The notes under the pieces were generated by a model. It was not told where the DNA came from, searched no databases, and worked only from the letters and a program-made list of their open reading frames with translations. A DNA stretch of 64,000 bases, from NCBI RefSeq assembly GCF_019061305.1, contig NZ_JAHQZT010000010.1, forward strand, positions 62,001 to 126,000, in the 5' to 3' direction. Shown here piece by piece: positions 1-9,911 of the stretch. Each line of letters opens with the position of its first letter. Positions within the stretch are counted from its first letter, which is position 1. The position numbers were made by a program, and so were the translations under genes. The stretch comes from Marinobacterium weihaiense (GTDB taxonomy: Bacteria; Pseudomonadota; Gammaproteobacteria; Pseudomonadales; Balneatricaceae).

Positions 1-779
1 AGCGGGTGTTCTGGGCCACGACCGAAGGGGTGGTCGCTGCCGTGCTGCTGGTCGCCGGGGGCCTGGGTGCTCTGCAGACCGCTTCCATTGTCAGCGCACT
101 GCCCTTTGCCATCATCATGCTGATCGCCATGGCCGGCATGTGGCGAGCGCTGGTGATCGAGCAGCACCATGAAGCCAGCCTGCAGAGCCACATGCAGACA
201 CACCGCCAGAGCGGTGGCAGCAAGCAGGGCCCCGGGGTCTGGAAGAAACGCCTGGCGTCCCTGGTCGACTTCCCCAGCAAGGAAGATGTTGAGCGCTTCA
301 TTCACACCACGGCCTACACCAGCATGGAGCGTGTCAAACAAGAGCTGGAAGACAAGGGCTGGCCAGCGGAGGTCACCTTTGACGAACACAACTGGCGCGC
401 GCACATCGATGTCATCAAACCGGGCGAGCTGGAATTCATCTACGAAATCCGCCTGCGCGGCTACGCCATGCCGGCCTTTGCCTACCCGGAAATGGACCGG
501 GATCCGGACGGGGATGAACATTATTACCGGGCCGAGGTGTTCCTGCGCCGTGGCGGCCAGGCCTATGACGTCTACAGCTATGACCAGCAGGACATCATCA
601 GCGACATTCTCGATCAGTTCGAAAAATACCTGCACTTCCTGCATACCTCACCGGGCATTCTGCCCTGGCAGATGGAAGAACATGACGACGACCTGAGCAA
701 ACCGGAAGACGAGGAGACACACCCCGAGGTCGATGCCGGGCCTGAGCCGGACCGGAGGCCGGCAACAGAGCTACGTTGA
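1..779 (+). CDS. BCCT family transporter, C-terminal part (5' end outside window)
   Basis: The gene enters from the left edge already in frame, so only the last ~258 residues are seen. The first ~45 residues hold a final membrane segment of BCCT (betaine/carnitine/choline transporter) type, including a GGLGALQTASIVSALPF stretch typical of the TM11-TM12 region. They are followed by a hydrophilic tail of about 200 residues rich in Asp/Glu. A long cytoplasmic C-terminal tail of this kind is known from BetT-like choline transporters, where it takes part in osmotic sensing. The substrate cannot be judged without the binding-site helices. It is the first of three BCCT genes in the window, and a clear hairpin terminator follows 10 bases after the stop. 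Confidence 0.88.
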   Translation, partial: RVFWATTEGVVAAVLLVAGGLGALQTASIVSALPFAIIMLIAMAGMWRALVIEQHHEASLQSHMQTHRQSGGSKQGPGVWKKRLASLVDFPSKEDVERFIHTTAYTSMERVKQELEDKGWPAEVTFDEHNWRAHIDVIKPGELEFIYEIRLRGYAMPAFAYPEMDRDPDGDEHYYRAEVFLRRGGQAYDVYSYDQQDIISDILDQFEKYLHFLHTSPGILPWQMEEHDDDLSKPEDEETHPEVDAGPEPDRRPATELR

Positions 780-789
780 CCCTTTAAAC

Positions 790-811
790 GGCGCCCTCGG
801 GCGCCTTTTTT
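790..811 (+). terminator. Rho-independent terminator of the BCCT gene
   Basis: A perfect GGCGCC / GGCGCC stem (7 bp if the inner pair is counted) with a short CTCG loop is followed directly by six T. It starts 10 bases after the stop codon of the upstream transporter gene. Confidence 0.85.
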
Positions 812-875
812 GACCACCGAACTCATTTCGGACCCTGAGGTCTCACCCTGAAACGAGGATGACGGGAGAACCCGC

Positions 876-1385
876 ATGTTGAAACAACTTGCACTGCTGA
901 CCCTGACCCTGGCGCTGGGCGCCTGTGCCGCCGTACCGGAGGGTCTGAAGACGGAGGATACCCGGACACTGCTGCCCTTTGCCGAGCACGGCCCGGATGC
1001 GGCACCGGCAACGGCGCGCTGGGGCGGCGAAATCGCGGCCGTGCACAACCGTGCCGAGAGCACGGAGATCGAGGTGGTACAGTTTGAACTCAATGCCAGT
1101 GGTCGCCCACTCAAGAGCGACACCAGCGGAGGACGCTTCAGGCTGCAGGTGCCGGGGTTTCTGGACCCGGCCATTCATGCACCTGGGCGGCTGGTCACGG
1201 CCCTGGGCACCTTCTCGGGCATGACTGACGGCCATATCGACGAGCAGCCTTATCGTTTTCCGGTCTTGCGCAGCGAAAGCGTTCACCTCTGGCCGGTGAT
1301 CAAGGAACCGGTCAAGTGTGACTGTGAGCCGATGTTCAACAGCCCGCTGCTGATGCGCCCGATCATTGTGGTGCCACAACCCTGA
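876..1385 (+). CDS. slp: Slp-family outer membrane lipoprotein
   Basis: 169 residues. The N-terminus has a lipoprotein signal with lipobox LGAC (Cys at about residue 17), so the mature protein should be lipid-anchored. The body (GGEIAAVHN near residue 49, the EIEVVQFEL strand, GRLVTALGTFSG near residue 110, and a C-terminal PVLRSESVHLW) matches the Slp/YeaY starvation-inducible lipoprotein family. Start chosen because GGGAG lies 9-10 bases upstream. Function in the family is poorly defined (stationary phase and acid or starvation stress). Its 3' end overlaps the convergent kinase/GGDEF gene by 23 bases, so the two transcripts are antisense at their ends. Confidence 0.88.
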   Translation: MLKQLALLTLTLALGACAAVPEGLKTEDTRTLLPFAEHGPDAAPATARWGGEIAAVHNRAESTEIEVVQFELNASGRPLKSDTSGGRFRLQVPGFLDPAIHAPGRLVTALGTFSGMTDGHIDEQPYRFPVLRSESVHLWPVIKEPVKCDCEPMFNSPLLMRPIIVVPQP

Positions 1386-2838
1386 CATCTGCGGCCGCCA
1401 AATCTTCGGAGCACGCCATGGCCACGCGGTTGCGCCCCTGCGCCTTGGCACGGTACAGCACCTTGTCGGCACGTTCGAGCAACAGCTCGGCTGTCAGCTC
1501 CGCGTTTACCTTGACGGCGATCCCACCCAGACTGATCGTGACATGGTTGGCAATGGCCGAATGGCGATGCTCAAGCTGAAGTGCAACCACTGCAAGGCGC
1601 AAGCGTTCAGCCACATGCTCGACACCAGCAGCATCGGTTTCCGGCAGTAGCGCCAGAAATTCCTCGCCGCCATACCGGGCCAACAGGTCGGACGGCCGGC
1701 GCAGCGCCTGTTGCAAAGCCGTGGCCACCCGCTGCAGACAGTAATCGCCATGGCCATGACCATAGTGGTCATTGAACGGCTTGAAGAAATCGATATCGAT
1801 CATCACCAGCCCCAGCGGCTGACCGGAACGCTGGTGCCGCTTGATTTCGCGACACAGCGCCATGTCCAGCTGGCGTCGATTCGGCACGTGGGTCAGACCA
1901 TCGAGATACGACATGGCCTCCAGCAGGTCGGTCTTGGCCTTGAGACTCAGGTGCGTGCTGACTCGCGCCTTCACCACCGGCATCTGGTAGGGCTTGATGA
2001 TGTAATCCACGGCCCCCAGACTCAGCCCCTTCTGCTCTTCACTGGCATCATTCAACGCCGTCACAAAAATGATCGGAATATCCTTGGTAACAGGATCGTT
2101 CTTCAAAGCGCGACAGACATCATAACCATCCATGGCGGGCATCATGATATCCAGCAGAATCAGGTCCGGCGGTATGTTTCCGAGTGCCAGCTCAAGCGCT
2201 TTCTGACCACTGTTGGCAATCTGCACGGTGTAATCATCCTTGAGACTGTTGGCCAGGATTTTCAGATTGACGACCTCATCGTCCACCACCAGCACACGTT
2301 GGCGTCGGGCTGACAGGGCCTGCTTCGCAGCCATGCTTTCCTCAGGAACAGGTTGAGGCGGCAGCTCGATAGCTACCGCGCAGCAGGTACGGATCATGCC
2401 CGCCAGCTCGTCCATTTTCAGCGGCTTGCTCAAGTGCCCGCTCATGCCCGCCTGTAGCGCAGCCTCACGGTCTTCCGTCAGCGTCGCCGCCGTGAGCGCA
2501 ACAATCGGCAACTGATGCCCTGCAGCCCGGATCATCCGAGCTGCTTCGTAACCGTCCATAACCGGCATCTGGATATCCATCAGCACCAGGTCATAGTCGT
2601 CCGCCTGTACGGCTGCTACCGCCTGAGCACCATCCTCCACACTGCGGCAACGAAGCCCCAACTGTTCCAGCTGAGACTCCGCCACTTCACGGTTGATCGG
2701 GTTATCATCGGCCACCAGCACCTGAAGCGATTGAGGGGGTGCCACTGGCAACGGCATCGTGACCGGCCTATTGTCTGCCAGCAGCTCCACCGGCAGGCTG
2801 AAACGGAAGGTGGAGCCGACGCCCGGTTTCGACTCCAC
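1363..2838 (-). pseudogene. 3' part of frameshifted hybrid kinase: REC-REC-GGDEF
   Basis: This frame encodes the end of a histidine-kinase ATPase domain (SKPGVGSTF, the usual last strand of HATPase_c), then a receiver domain (VADDNPINRE ... VLMDIQMPVMDG ... LSKPL), a second receiver (VVDDEVVN ... ILLDIMMPAMDG ... IIKPY) and a GGDEF domain with an active-site GGEEF motif. An RPSD inhibitory-site motif lies five residues before GGEEF, so product-inhibited diguanylate cyclase activity is plausible. No independent start fits, because the frame begins inside the ATPase fold. It is therefore the continuation of the kinase at 2768-4606, separated by a one-base shift in a G8 tract at 2851-2858. Joined, the protein would be about 1080 residues: dCACHE-HAMP-HisKA-HATPase-REC-REC-GGDEF. 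A sequencing error is an alternative to a real mutation. Confidence 0.85.
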
Positions 2839-4606
2839 CTGTATACCATTCCCCCCCCATCAGCAAGACCAGCCTCTGGCTCAGCACCAACCCGACTCCG
2901 ATACCGTTAAAAGTCCGAGAGTGGCCGCTTTCGATCTGCTGAAAGGTATGAAACAGCTTCTGCTGCAGCAATTCCGGGATGCCCTTGCCGGTATCACTCA
3001 TGCTAAAACAGAGTCGAGCCTTGTCGCCGCTCTGTTGCAGCTGCACATCCAGGCGCACCTCGCCCCGCTCGGTAAACTTGATGGCATTGGTCATCAGACT
3101 GTTCAGTACCTGCATCAGGGCCTGTTGATCCAATTGGCATGCCTGCGACAGCTCGGGGCCTTTGATGACCAGATTCAATTCTTTCTCATCAGCCGCTGGC
3201 TGATGCAGCATCTGCAGTGCCTGCAGCTGGTCATCCAGCATGACGGCGCTGCACTGCAGACTCAACTGACCGCTTTCCGCCGCTACATAGGTCAGAATGG
3301 CATCCAAGTGCGCCAACAGCAGCCGTGACGACTGGAGAATTTTGTTCAGCCGTGCGCGGTCTTCCGCATGCTCCACCCGCGACAACTGGATTTCGGCCAG
3401 GCCGATGACGCCGACCAGCGGCGTTCTCAGCTCGTGACTCATGTTGGCCAGAAACTCGGTCTTGACCCGGCTCGCCTCTTCCGCTTCATCGCGTGAGTTG
3501 GCCAGCTGGGCGGTGCGGTTCTGCAACTGCAGCAGCAGGCCATTGAAGGCCTCCACGCATTGGCCCACTTCATCGTTACGGTACACCGGCAGTGGCGTCA
3601 GCTGCGACAGATCACGGCGCATGCGATTGACGCCTTCGGCCGCGTGTTTCAGCGGCATCAGCTGATAGCGCAGATACACCAGCGCCACCGCCCCCAGCAG
3701 CAGCAGACACACCAGCGCCAGCAGGCTGATCTGCACCAGCAGCTCATGCAGCGGCGCCATCCAGTAGTCGACCGGGGCGGTGGTCAGAATCAGCCAGCCG
3801 GTCCGTTCCAGCGTACCCGCACTGTAAACAGCCTGATGCCCGAAATGCGAACGGGCAACACCACTGCGCTGACCGGCACGCACCTGGGCAATGATCTCGC
3901 TGTTGGCAAGGCTGTCCAGCCCGGCCATGATCAGTGACCGACGGGTGGAGGTGACCACCAGTTCCGTATCAAGGTCGATCACGTACAGCTGCCCGCCCTG
4001 TGGCAACCGACGCGCGGCCATCAGCTTGAGCGTATTGTCGGCTTCCAGACGATTGATGCCAGCCAGACTGCCCAGAAAGCGGCCATCGGCTGTTTGTACG
4101 GGCACACTGGTGATGTACAGCGGCTGCTTGATCGCACGCCCGACCAGCGGTCTGGACACCACCGGCTGACGCAGATCACGTGTCTGCAGAAAATGGTCCC
4201 GATCGCTCAGGTCCGTTCCCACACGGTTTTCGATGATCGGGGAGTCAAGCTGGATGTGGCCGTCGGGGCCGATCAGGATCATGCCGGCATTAAAGGCATC
4301 ATGCAGGCCGATGCGGTTATCCAGCAGTGTCTGCAACCTGGATTGCGGCAGCAGCCGGTCACCGTCCACCAGTAACCCGGCAAGGCGCTGCAGATGATCG
4401 ATACGCTGCTCGAACGCGGTTGCGATGTGCTGAGCAATTTCACGATTGATCAACTGCTGCTGACTGACCGACTGTTCCATGCGGCTGTGGCTCACCATGG
4501 TGTTAACCAGCACCGCAATCAGTACCGTCACCGTGGTCATGGCGGCCAGGGTAAACCACAGTAGGCGCGCGACCAGTGAGTGGCGGCGCAGCAGCAGGCT
4601 CATCAT
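2768..4606 (-). pseudogene. 5' part of frameshifted membrane histidine kinase: dCACHE-HAMP-HisKA-HATPase
   Basis: 612 residues as read. A membrane segment at ~15-37, a periplasmic double-CACHE-like sensor at ~45-275, a second membrane segment at ~290-312 and a HAMP region precede the HisKA H-box (NMSHELRTP, His near residue 389). The HATPase has N box LMTNAIKF, G1 box DTGKGIP and G2 box GIGVGL. After LVLLMGG (residues 579-585) the frame leaves the family pattern and ends 27 residues later in unrelated sequence. The expected continuation (NGIQVESKPGVGSTF) is in the +1-shifted frame right after eight G. The start overlaps the stop of the upstream PAS kinase as ATGA, which indicates translational coupling. 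The N-terminal product alone would lack receivers and cyclase. Confidence 0.85.
2851..2858 (-). other. G8 homopolymer at the frameshift point
   Basis: Eight C on the plus strand (eight G in the coding strand) sit exactly where the kinase reading frame is lost. Seven G would restore MGGNGIQVESKPG and join the two frames. Homopolymer G tracts slip easily in replication and in sequencing, so mutation, phase variation, transcriptional slippage and assembly error are all open. Confidence 0.8.
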
Positions 4607-7600
4607 CGATTCTGCTCTCCTCCCAGTTCAGACAGCAGCTGCTCCAGCGCCCGGCAAGCACCTTCAAAGTCCAGCGCATCCAGCGCCTGCTCCAGGCAAT
4701 GCCAGTGGCGCCGGCCATGTTCCGGAACAAGACGTGCGCAGCGTTGCCGCTCTATATCGTCGATGAACTCATTATGACGCAAGCGCTCCCGCAACTCGAG
4801 CAGATCGCGTGCGCCTTCGGCTGGAACAGCCTGGTCAGGGCATGCACTGACCAGTACCGTCTCGGGGATCGCAGCGGCAAGCGCCCTGAGGGTATCACTC
4901 AGAACAACCGCAAAATGGCGCTGTGCCGCCTCGAACATATTCCCCGAGTCCAGTGCCTTTTCAAACCGGGCAGCAGCATCGGCCATGCGCTTGACGCCCA
5001 GGTTGGCGGCACTGCCCTTGAGGCTGTGAGCTTCGCGACGCCAATGCGCCTGTTCAACGCTATCCAGTGCTGCTGGCGCCCTTTCTGCCAACCGGCAATA
5101 ACGCTGCTGCAGATCCTCACGCAGCGTACTCAGCAGCGAATGGTATAACTCGATATTACCGCCCAGTTGCTGCAAGGCCCAGTCTTCATCGAGCAATGGC
5201 AGCGCCGGCGTATCTGCCACCTCCGCCCTGACTGCCGTTCGAGACGACAGCTCTGGTAGCCACTGCGCCAGCACTTCGGCCAGCGCCGTGCGGTCAAAAG
5301 GTTTGCCCAGGTGCGCACACATGCCGGCCTCCGCAGCCCGATCACGGTCTTCTGGCATCACCGCGGCCGTCAACGCCACCACCGGCAGATCCGGGTGTTG
5401 CTGCACAATGCGCCGAGCCGCTTCAAAACCATCCATCACCGGCATCTGGATATCCATCAGAACCAGATCAAAATGTTGCGTCGCCACGGCCTCCACCGCC
5501 CGCTGACCGTTATCGACCACAACCAGAGTGACACCAAGCTGTTGCAGCTGCGCCCGTGCCACTTCCTGATTGATCGGGTTGTCTTCCGCCAGCAGCACAT
5601 GTCCGTCGAAACGCACATCCTTGGCCAAAGGGCTGCTGTTGTCTTCGGCCAAGCGAGCCAGCTCCGCCGCCGAACTGTTGCGCAGTGGAATGACAAAGCT
5701 GAACCGGCTGCCCTGCCCCGGCGCCGTTTCAAGGTGGATACCATCACCGCCAAGCATGTCGACCAACCGCTCGCTGATGGTCAGACCAAGGCCTGTGCCG
5801 CCATGCTGGCGCGTTGCGCTGGCGTCACCCTGCACAAAGGGCCGAAACAGCTTGGACCGAGTCTCAGGATCAATGCCCGGCCCGGTGTCACTGACCGAGA
5901 ACCTGACCCAACGGCGACCGTCGTCAGCCTGTCCGGCGGGCATCGGGGCCGCACTGATTTTCAGACGCACCTGGCCCGCGTCGGTAAACTTGATAGCATT
6001 GTTGAGCAGGTTGGACAGCACCTGCTTGAGCCTGAGTTCATCACCGGTGTAGGCGCCACTGACCACCGGCTCCACCTCCGCCGACAGTGCGATGTACTTG
6101 TCACGGGCACTGTCACCAAAAAGGCTGAGCAGATTATCGACCAGCACACTCATCTGGTAAGGACGCGGGCTGAGTTCAAACTGGCCCGCCTCGATCTTGG
6201 ACAGATCCAGAATATCGTTGAGAATGCCCAGCAGCTGCCCGGCTGAGGCATGCACCTTGTGCAGCTGTTCACGCAGCTTGTGCGGGTCGGTTTCATGCCG
6301 CCCCAGATCACTCAGGCCGATGATGGCACTCATGGGGGTGCGGATTTCGTGGCTCATATTGGCCAGAAAGCGCGACTTGGCCTGGTTGGCCTCATCAGCC
6401 GCCTGGCGAGCCGCCTGCAGTGCCGCTTCGGTCTGCTTGCTGGCATCGATATTGGTATGGGTGCCCATCATAAAGGTCGGTTGACCCTCGGCATCATGAG
6501 CGGTGGTCTTGCCACGCCCTTCCATCCATATCCAGTGGCCATCGGCATGCAACAACCGAAACTGCACCATAAAGCCTTCACCACGTGCCATCTGGCGCTG
6601 CACGGCGTCCAGCATCATATCCCAGTCATCCGGGTGTACCAGTGTCTGGAACACATCGAGATCGACATCAAAGGCACCGGGTTCGTAGCCCAGCTGAAGG
6701 TAGGCCTCGTCCGTAATATCCACCAGGTAACCATGCCAAAGTACCCCACCGTCCCCGTCACGGCGTGGCGTCGCCTGCCCTCGTAACCAGCGTATGCCAC
6801 GTTCAGGCAGTATCACTCGATACTCTTCACGCCAGTCGGTCAGGGTATTGGCAGAAACTTGAATGGTGTGGGCAACGCGTTCCTGATCATCCGGATGCAG
6901 GCGATCGAAGACCGGTGCGGCATCGTTGCGAACCTGCTCCGGCGTCACTTCGTAAACGGATTCAATGCCCGCGGTTGCATAAGGAAAGGCACTGCTGCCA
7001 TCCGCCCGCAGGTGATACTGATACAAGGCTCCGGGTACGTTGCTGGCCAGTAGCGTGAGACGGCTGGTGGCGATGTACTGTTCGGTTACGTCAGTATGGG
7101 TGCCAATTACGCGCAATGGCCGCCCTTGGGCATCGCGGCTGAAAACCTGCCCCTTGTCGAGAATCCAGCGCCAGCTGCCGTCCCGTGCCCGCATGCGGTG
7201 TATGTTTTCATAGGCGGGGGTGCGCCCTTCAAGGTGCTGATTGAGGTCGCGGTACACGCGCTCCCGGTCGTCGGGATGAAGCCGCGAATCCCATTCATCT
7301 AGGGTATCGCCCACCTCATCTTCGCCATAGCCCAACATCGACTTCCACAGTGGCGAGAAATAAACCCGATTGGTTTGAGCATTCCAGTCCCACACCCCCT
7401 GACTGGTTGCCAGCAGGACCGCCCGCCAGCGCGCCTCGCTCTCGGCCAGCGCCTGTTCGCGGCGCATCTGCTCGGCAATACCGTCATGCTGGAACAGGTA
7501 ACCGTGCAACCGCACCAGACGCCCCTCTGTATCATAGGTGGCACGGGTGTGATCCATGACCCAGCAATAACCGCCTTGGCCGTCACTGATGCGGTAGAGG

Positions 7601-7890
7601 TGGTCCCAATCCGCATCCCTACGCTCAATGGCTGCTCGGGTCTGCTTGACCAGCTCCGCACGATCTTCCGGGCAGACCAGATTGATATAGTCAACGCCCG
7701 CTTCCAATTGCTCGGCCTGCAACGGCAGCAGGCCGGTAAAATTGGATGACAATGACAGTACCGGCCAGCCCGGCGCAAGGCCCCATTCGATCAGCACCAC
7801 CGGACCACAACTGAAGGCAGTCATATCACCGGAGCGCAGAGCATTATTATCCATAATACGAACAGGTGAGGGCTGCATATCAACATCCAT
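4603..7890 (-). CDS. Multi-PAS hybrid histidine kinase with REC and Hpt domains
   Basis: 1095 residues with no membrane segment, so a cytoplasmic sensor. PAS/PAC units lie at roughly 30-140, 150-275 and 280-393. A fourth begins abruptly inside the fold: the DITDE end of PAS3 runs straight into AYLQLGYEPGAF, which normally sits mid-PAS. Then come a HisKA H-box (NMSHEIRTP, His near 513), a HATPase (NNAIKF, DTGPGID, GGTGLGL), a receiver (LLAEDNPINQ ... LVLMDIQMPVMDG, Asp near 810) and an Hpt domain (REAHSLKGSAANLG, His near 953). This is a complete phosphorelay in one chain. It overlaps the next kinase gene by 4 bases, so both are probably one signalling operon with c-di-GMP output. No strong ribosome site marks the start, and Met5 is an alternative. 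Confidence 0.92.
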   Translation of the reverse strand: MDVDMQPSPVRIMDNNALRSGDMTAFSCGPVVLIEWGLAPGWPVLSLSSNFTGLLPLQAEQLEAGVDYINLVCPEDRAELVKQTRAAIERRDADWDHLYRISDGQGGYCWVMDHTRATYDTEGRLVRLHGYLFQHDGIAEQMRREQALAESEARWRAVLLATSQGVWDWNAQTNRVYFSPLWKSMLGYGEDEVGDTLDEWDSRLHPDDRERVYRDLNQHLEGRTPAYENIHRMRARDGSWRWILDKGQVFSRDAQGRPLRVIGTHTDVTEQYIATSRLTLLASNVPGALYQYHLRADGSSAFPYATAGIESVYEVTPEQVRNDAAPVFDRLHPDDQERVAHTIQVSANTLTDWREEYRVILPERGIRWLRGQATPRRDGDGGVLWHGYLVDITDEAYLQLGYEPGAFDVDLDVFQTLVHPDDWDMMLDAVQRQMARGEGFMVQFRLLHADGHWIWMEGRGKTTAHDAEGQPTFMMGTHTNIDASKQTEAALQAARQAADEANQAKSRFLANMSHEIRTPMSAIIGLSDLGRHETDPHKLREQLHKVHASAGQLLGILNDILDLSKIEAGQFELSPRPYQMSVLVDNLLSLFGDSARDKYIALSAEVEPVVSGAYTGDELRLKQVLSNLLNNAIKFTDAGQVRLKISAAPMPAGQADDGRRWVRFSVSDTGPGIDPETRSKLFRPFVQGDASATRQHGGTGLGLTISERLVDMLGGDGIHLETAPGQGSRFSFVIPLRNSSAAELARLAEDNSSPLAKDVRFDGHVLLAEDNPINQEVARAQLQQLGVTLVVVDNGQRAVEAVATQHFDLVLMDIQMPVMDGFEAARRIVQQHPDLPVVALTAAVMPEDRDRAAEAGMCAHLGKPFDRTALAEVLAQWLPELSSRTAVRAEVADTPALPLLDEDWALQQLGGNIELYHSLLSTLREDLQQRYCRLAERAPAALDSVEQAHWRREAHSLKGSAANLGVKRMADAAARFEKALDSGNMFEAAQRHFAVVLSDTLRALAAAIPETVLVSACPDQAVPAEGARDLLELRERLRHNEFIDDIERQRCARLVPEHGRRHWHCLEQALDALDFEGACRALEQLLSELGGEQNR

Positions 7891-8001
7891 TCCGGGCGCG
7901 GGATTGTAATTATTGTTATCAATGTAACATTTTGCAGCTACATTTCCTTAAAACCAGAATATTTGCATTGTATTTTTCTGATACAAAACAGCCGGAACCA
8001 G

Positions 8002-8607
8002 TTACGGTTTCAGAGACATACCGTCGAGCTGGCGTTGATGCCAGTGTGACAGCGTCAGCAGCGCAAGGATGGCACCTGTCAGGGCCCAGGCCATATCGGA
8101 CTGAGTGTCCCAGACATAGCCTTGCGTACCCAGAAAAGACTCTGCCGCCTGCGATGAGAATACCGCCACCCACCATTCGATCAGCTCGTAAAAGGCGCTG
8201 ACCGCCAGGCAAAAGCAGACTACAAAGAAGTTGCGCCAGGTAGCGCCGTTGATCAGATTCAGGCGCACGATGACTTCACGCGCCACCAGCGCCGGTACAA
8301 AACCCTGGGCAAAGTGGCCCAGTTTATCGAAATTGTTGCGACTGCCGCCGGTCAGGTCACGCAGGTAATCGAACAGCGGCACCTCGGCATAGGTGTAATG
8401 GCCACCGATCATCAGGATCACGCAATGCACCAGCAGAAGCCCGTACACCAGCGGGGTCAGCGGAAAACGCCGGCGTGTCGCCGCCAGCACCAACAGGGCC
8501 AACAGCGCCGGCAACACTTCCAACAGCCAGACAACGGGGTCTGCCGGCTGCCAGGCCGACCATATCAGCACTGTACAGTAAACCATCAGCCACACTTTTT
8601 TGCCCAT
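8002..8607 (-). CDS. yjdF: YjdF/DUF2238-family inner membrane protein
   Basis: 201 residues with about six hydrophobic segments. The family core is visible as LTGGSRNNFDKLGHFAQGF near residue 95, followed by YELIEWWVAVF and GYVWDTQSDM, with polar residues conserved within membrane helices. YjdF/DUF2238 proteins are inner-membrane proteins of unknown function. It is the last gene of a minus-strand run behind the GGDEF gene, with a 42-base gap and a possible shared transcript. The DUF2238 assignment rests on the motif pattern alone. Confidence 0.85.
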   Translation of the reverse strand: MGKKVWLMVYCTVLIWSAWQPADPVVWLLEVLPALLALLVLAATRRRFPLTPLVYGLLLVHCVILMIGGHYTYAEVPLFDYLRDLTGGSRNNFDKLGHFAQGFVPALVAREVIVRLNLINGATWRNFFVVCFCLAVSAFYELIEWWVAVFSSQAAESFLGTQGYVWDTQSDMAWALTGAILALLTLSHWHQRQLDGMSLKP

Positions 8608-8649
8608 CGCGCCCCCTTTATCAATCGCCGAGAGCAGGCCTTCTGATTA

Positions 8650-9888
8650 TCAGGCATCAACCGGCTGAATATCTGGCGCCACTTCGACCCGACTGCGCCC
8701 ACGGCGCTTGGCTTCATAACAGGCCGCATCGGCATCGGCCATGACCTGATCGACACTGGTACTGGTGGCATCCAGCCTGGCAATGCCAATACTCGCCCCG
8801 ACGTGAAACACAAGACCGGTGCACTCGAAACGATATTGCTGTATTGATCGGCAAATGTCATTGGCGATGCGAACAGCCACTCGGCGCTCACAGTCTTTGA
8901 GCAGAATGGCAAATTCATCGCCCCCCATGCGGGCACAGGCATCGTCCTCGCGTACGCAGCGCCGCATGATAGCGGTGATGTTGCGCAGCAGTTCATCGCC
9001 GGCCGGATGCCCACAGCTATCATTCACGCGCTTGAAGTGATCCAGGTCCATGAACAGGAGCGCATGTCGGCTACCGATCCCGGTCTGAGCCTCATGCAGT
9101 GCGATCCGTAGCCTGCGCTCCAGTTCTCGCCGATTGAGCAACCCTGTCAACGCATCATGCGTGGCATCATGCTCGGCCTGGCGCTTGGCCTCGACCAGAG
9201 CAAGGGCATTGGCACGCTGCGCCTCCAGCTCGGCGGCCAGGTCGATGTGGTGTCGCTCGATGGTGCCGCGCAGATCCGCAAACGTACCGGCCAGCTCACC
9301 GATTTCGTCCCGCCCCCGCGCTGGCAGAGGCGCGTTGAAATCCCCCTTGATCATCCGCCGCGCGGCCGCCACCATCCGCGACAGCGGACGCCGGATCAGC
9401 ACTTCCACTTCCAGCCACACCGCCAGCATGATCAGCAACAACAGAAAGGCCAGTGCCTTCATGACGGAAGACTCCAGCGCCTGGGCCATATCGATGCTGC
9501 GACTCAGGTCAACGCCGATTTTCAGCTGGGCCAGAGGCGGACTGAGAAACCCGACCGGCTCTTCAAGCGTCATGAGCGAGCCGGACGCCTTGGCAGGCAA
9601 GGCGAGCGGATACAGGCGTTTCCCGTCTGTGCTGAAAAGCTCCAGCCGGCGCCAGTCCGGGTTGTCATAGCGAATGGCATCCAGCAACTCATAGGTCTTG
9701 GCCAGATCACTTTCTAGCAGAGAAGGCACGATCGCTTCAGCTGTCAGGCGCAAGTGCGACCGATGTGCATTGGTCGCGATCGCGATCGCCTGCTCACCAA
9801 TGGGCGGCAGTACCAGATAATGAATATAAGCCATGAAGCCGCATGTCAGGCATGCCAGCAACAGGATGAATTTAGCCCTTAAACCCAA
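8650..9888 (-). CDS. Membrane diguanylate cyclase (HAMP-GGDEF)
   Basis: 412 residues: a membrane segment at ~7-27, a periplasmic region of ~120 residues, a second membrane segment at ~148-168, a HAMP domain, a short coiled linker and a GGDEF domain. The active site reads MGGDEF (near residue 318). A REDD inhibitory-site motif stands five residues before it, so c-di-GMP synthesis with product feedback is expected. The start is TTG, supported by TAGGAG six to seven bases upstream; no ATG fits the membrane segment better. The gene follows the PhnD-like binding protein by 23 bases, and that neighbour may deliver the ligand signal to the periplasmic domain. Confidence 0.92.
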   Translation of the reverse strand: MGLRAKFILLLACLTCGFMAYIHYLVLPPIGEQAIAIATNAHRSHLRLTAEAIVPSLLESDLAKTYELLDAIRYDNPDWRRLELFSTDGKRLYPLALPAKASGSLMTLEEPVGFLSPPLAQLKIGVDLSRSIDMAQALESSVMKALAFLLLLIMLAVWLEVEVLIRRPLSRMVAAARRMIKGDFNAPLPARGRDEIGELAGTFADLRGTIERHHIDLAAELEAQRANALALVEAKRQAEHDATHDALTGLLNRRELERRLRIALHEAQTGIGSRHALLFMDLDHFKRVNDSCGHPAGDELLRNITAIMRRCVREDDACARMGGDEFAILLKDCERRVAVRIANDICRSIQQYRFECTGLVFHVGASIGIARLDATSTSVDQVMADADAACYEAKRRGRSRVEVAPDIQPVDA

Positions 9889-9911
9889 CGTGTACTCCTA
9901 CCCGCACAGCA

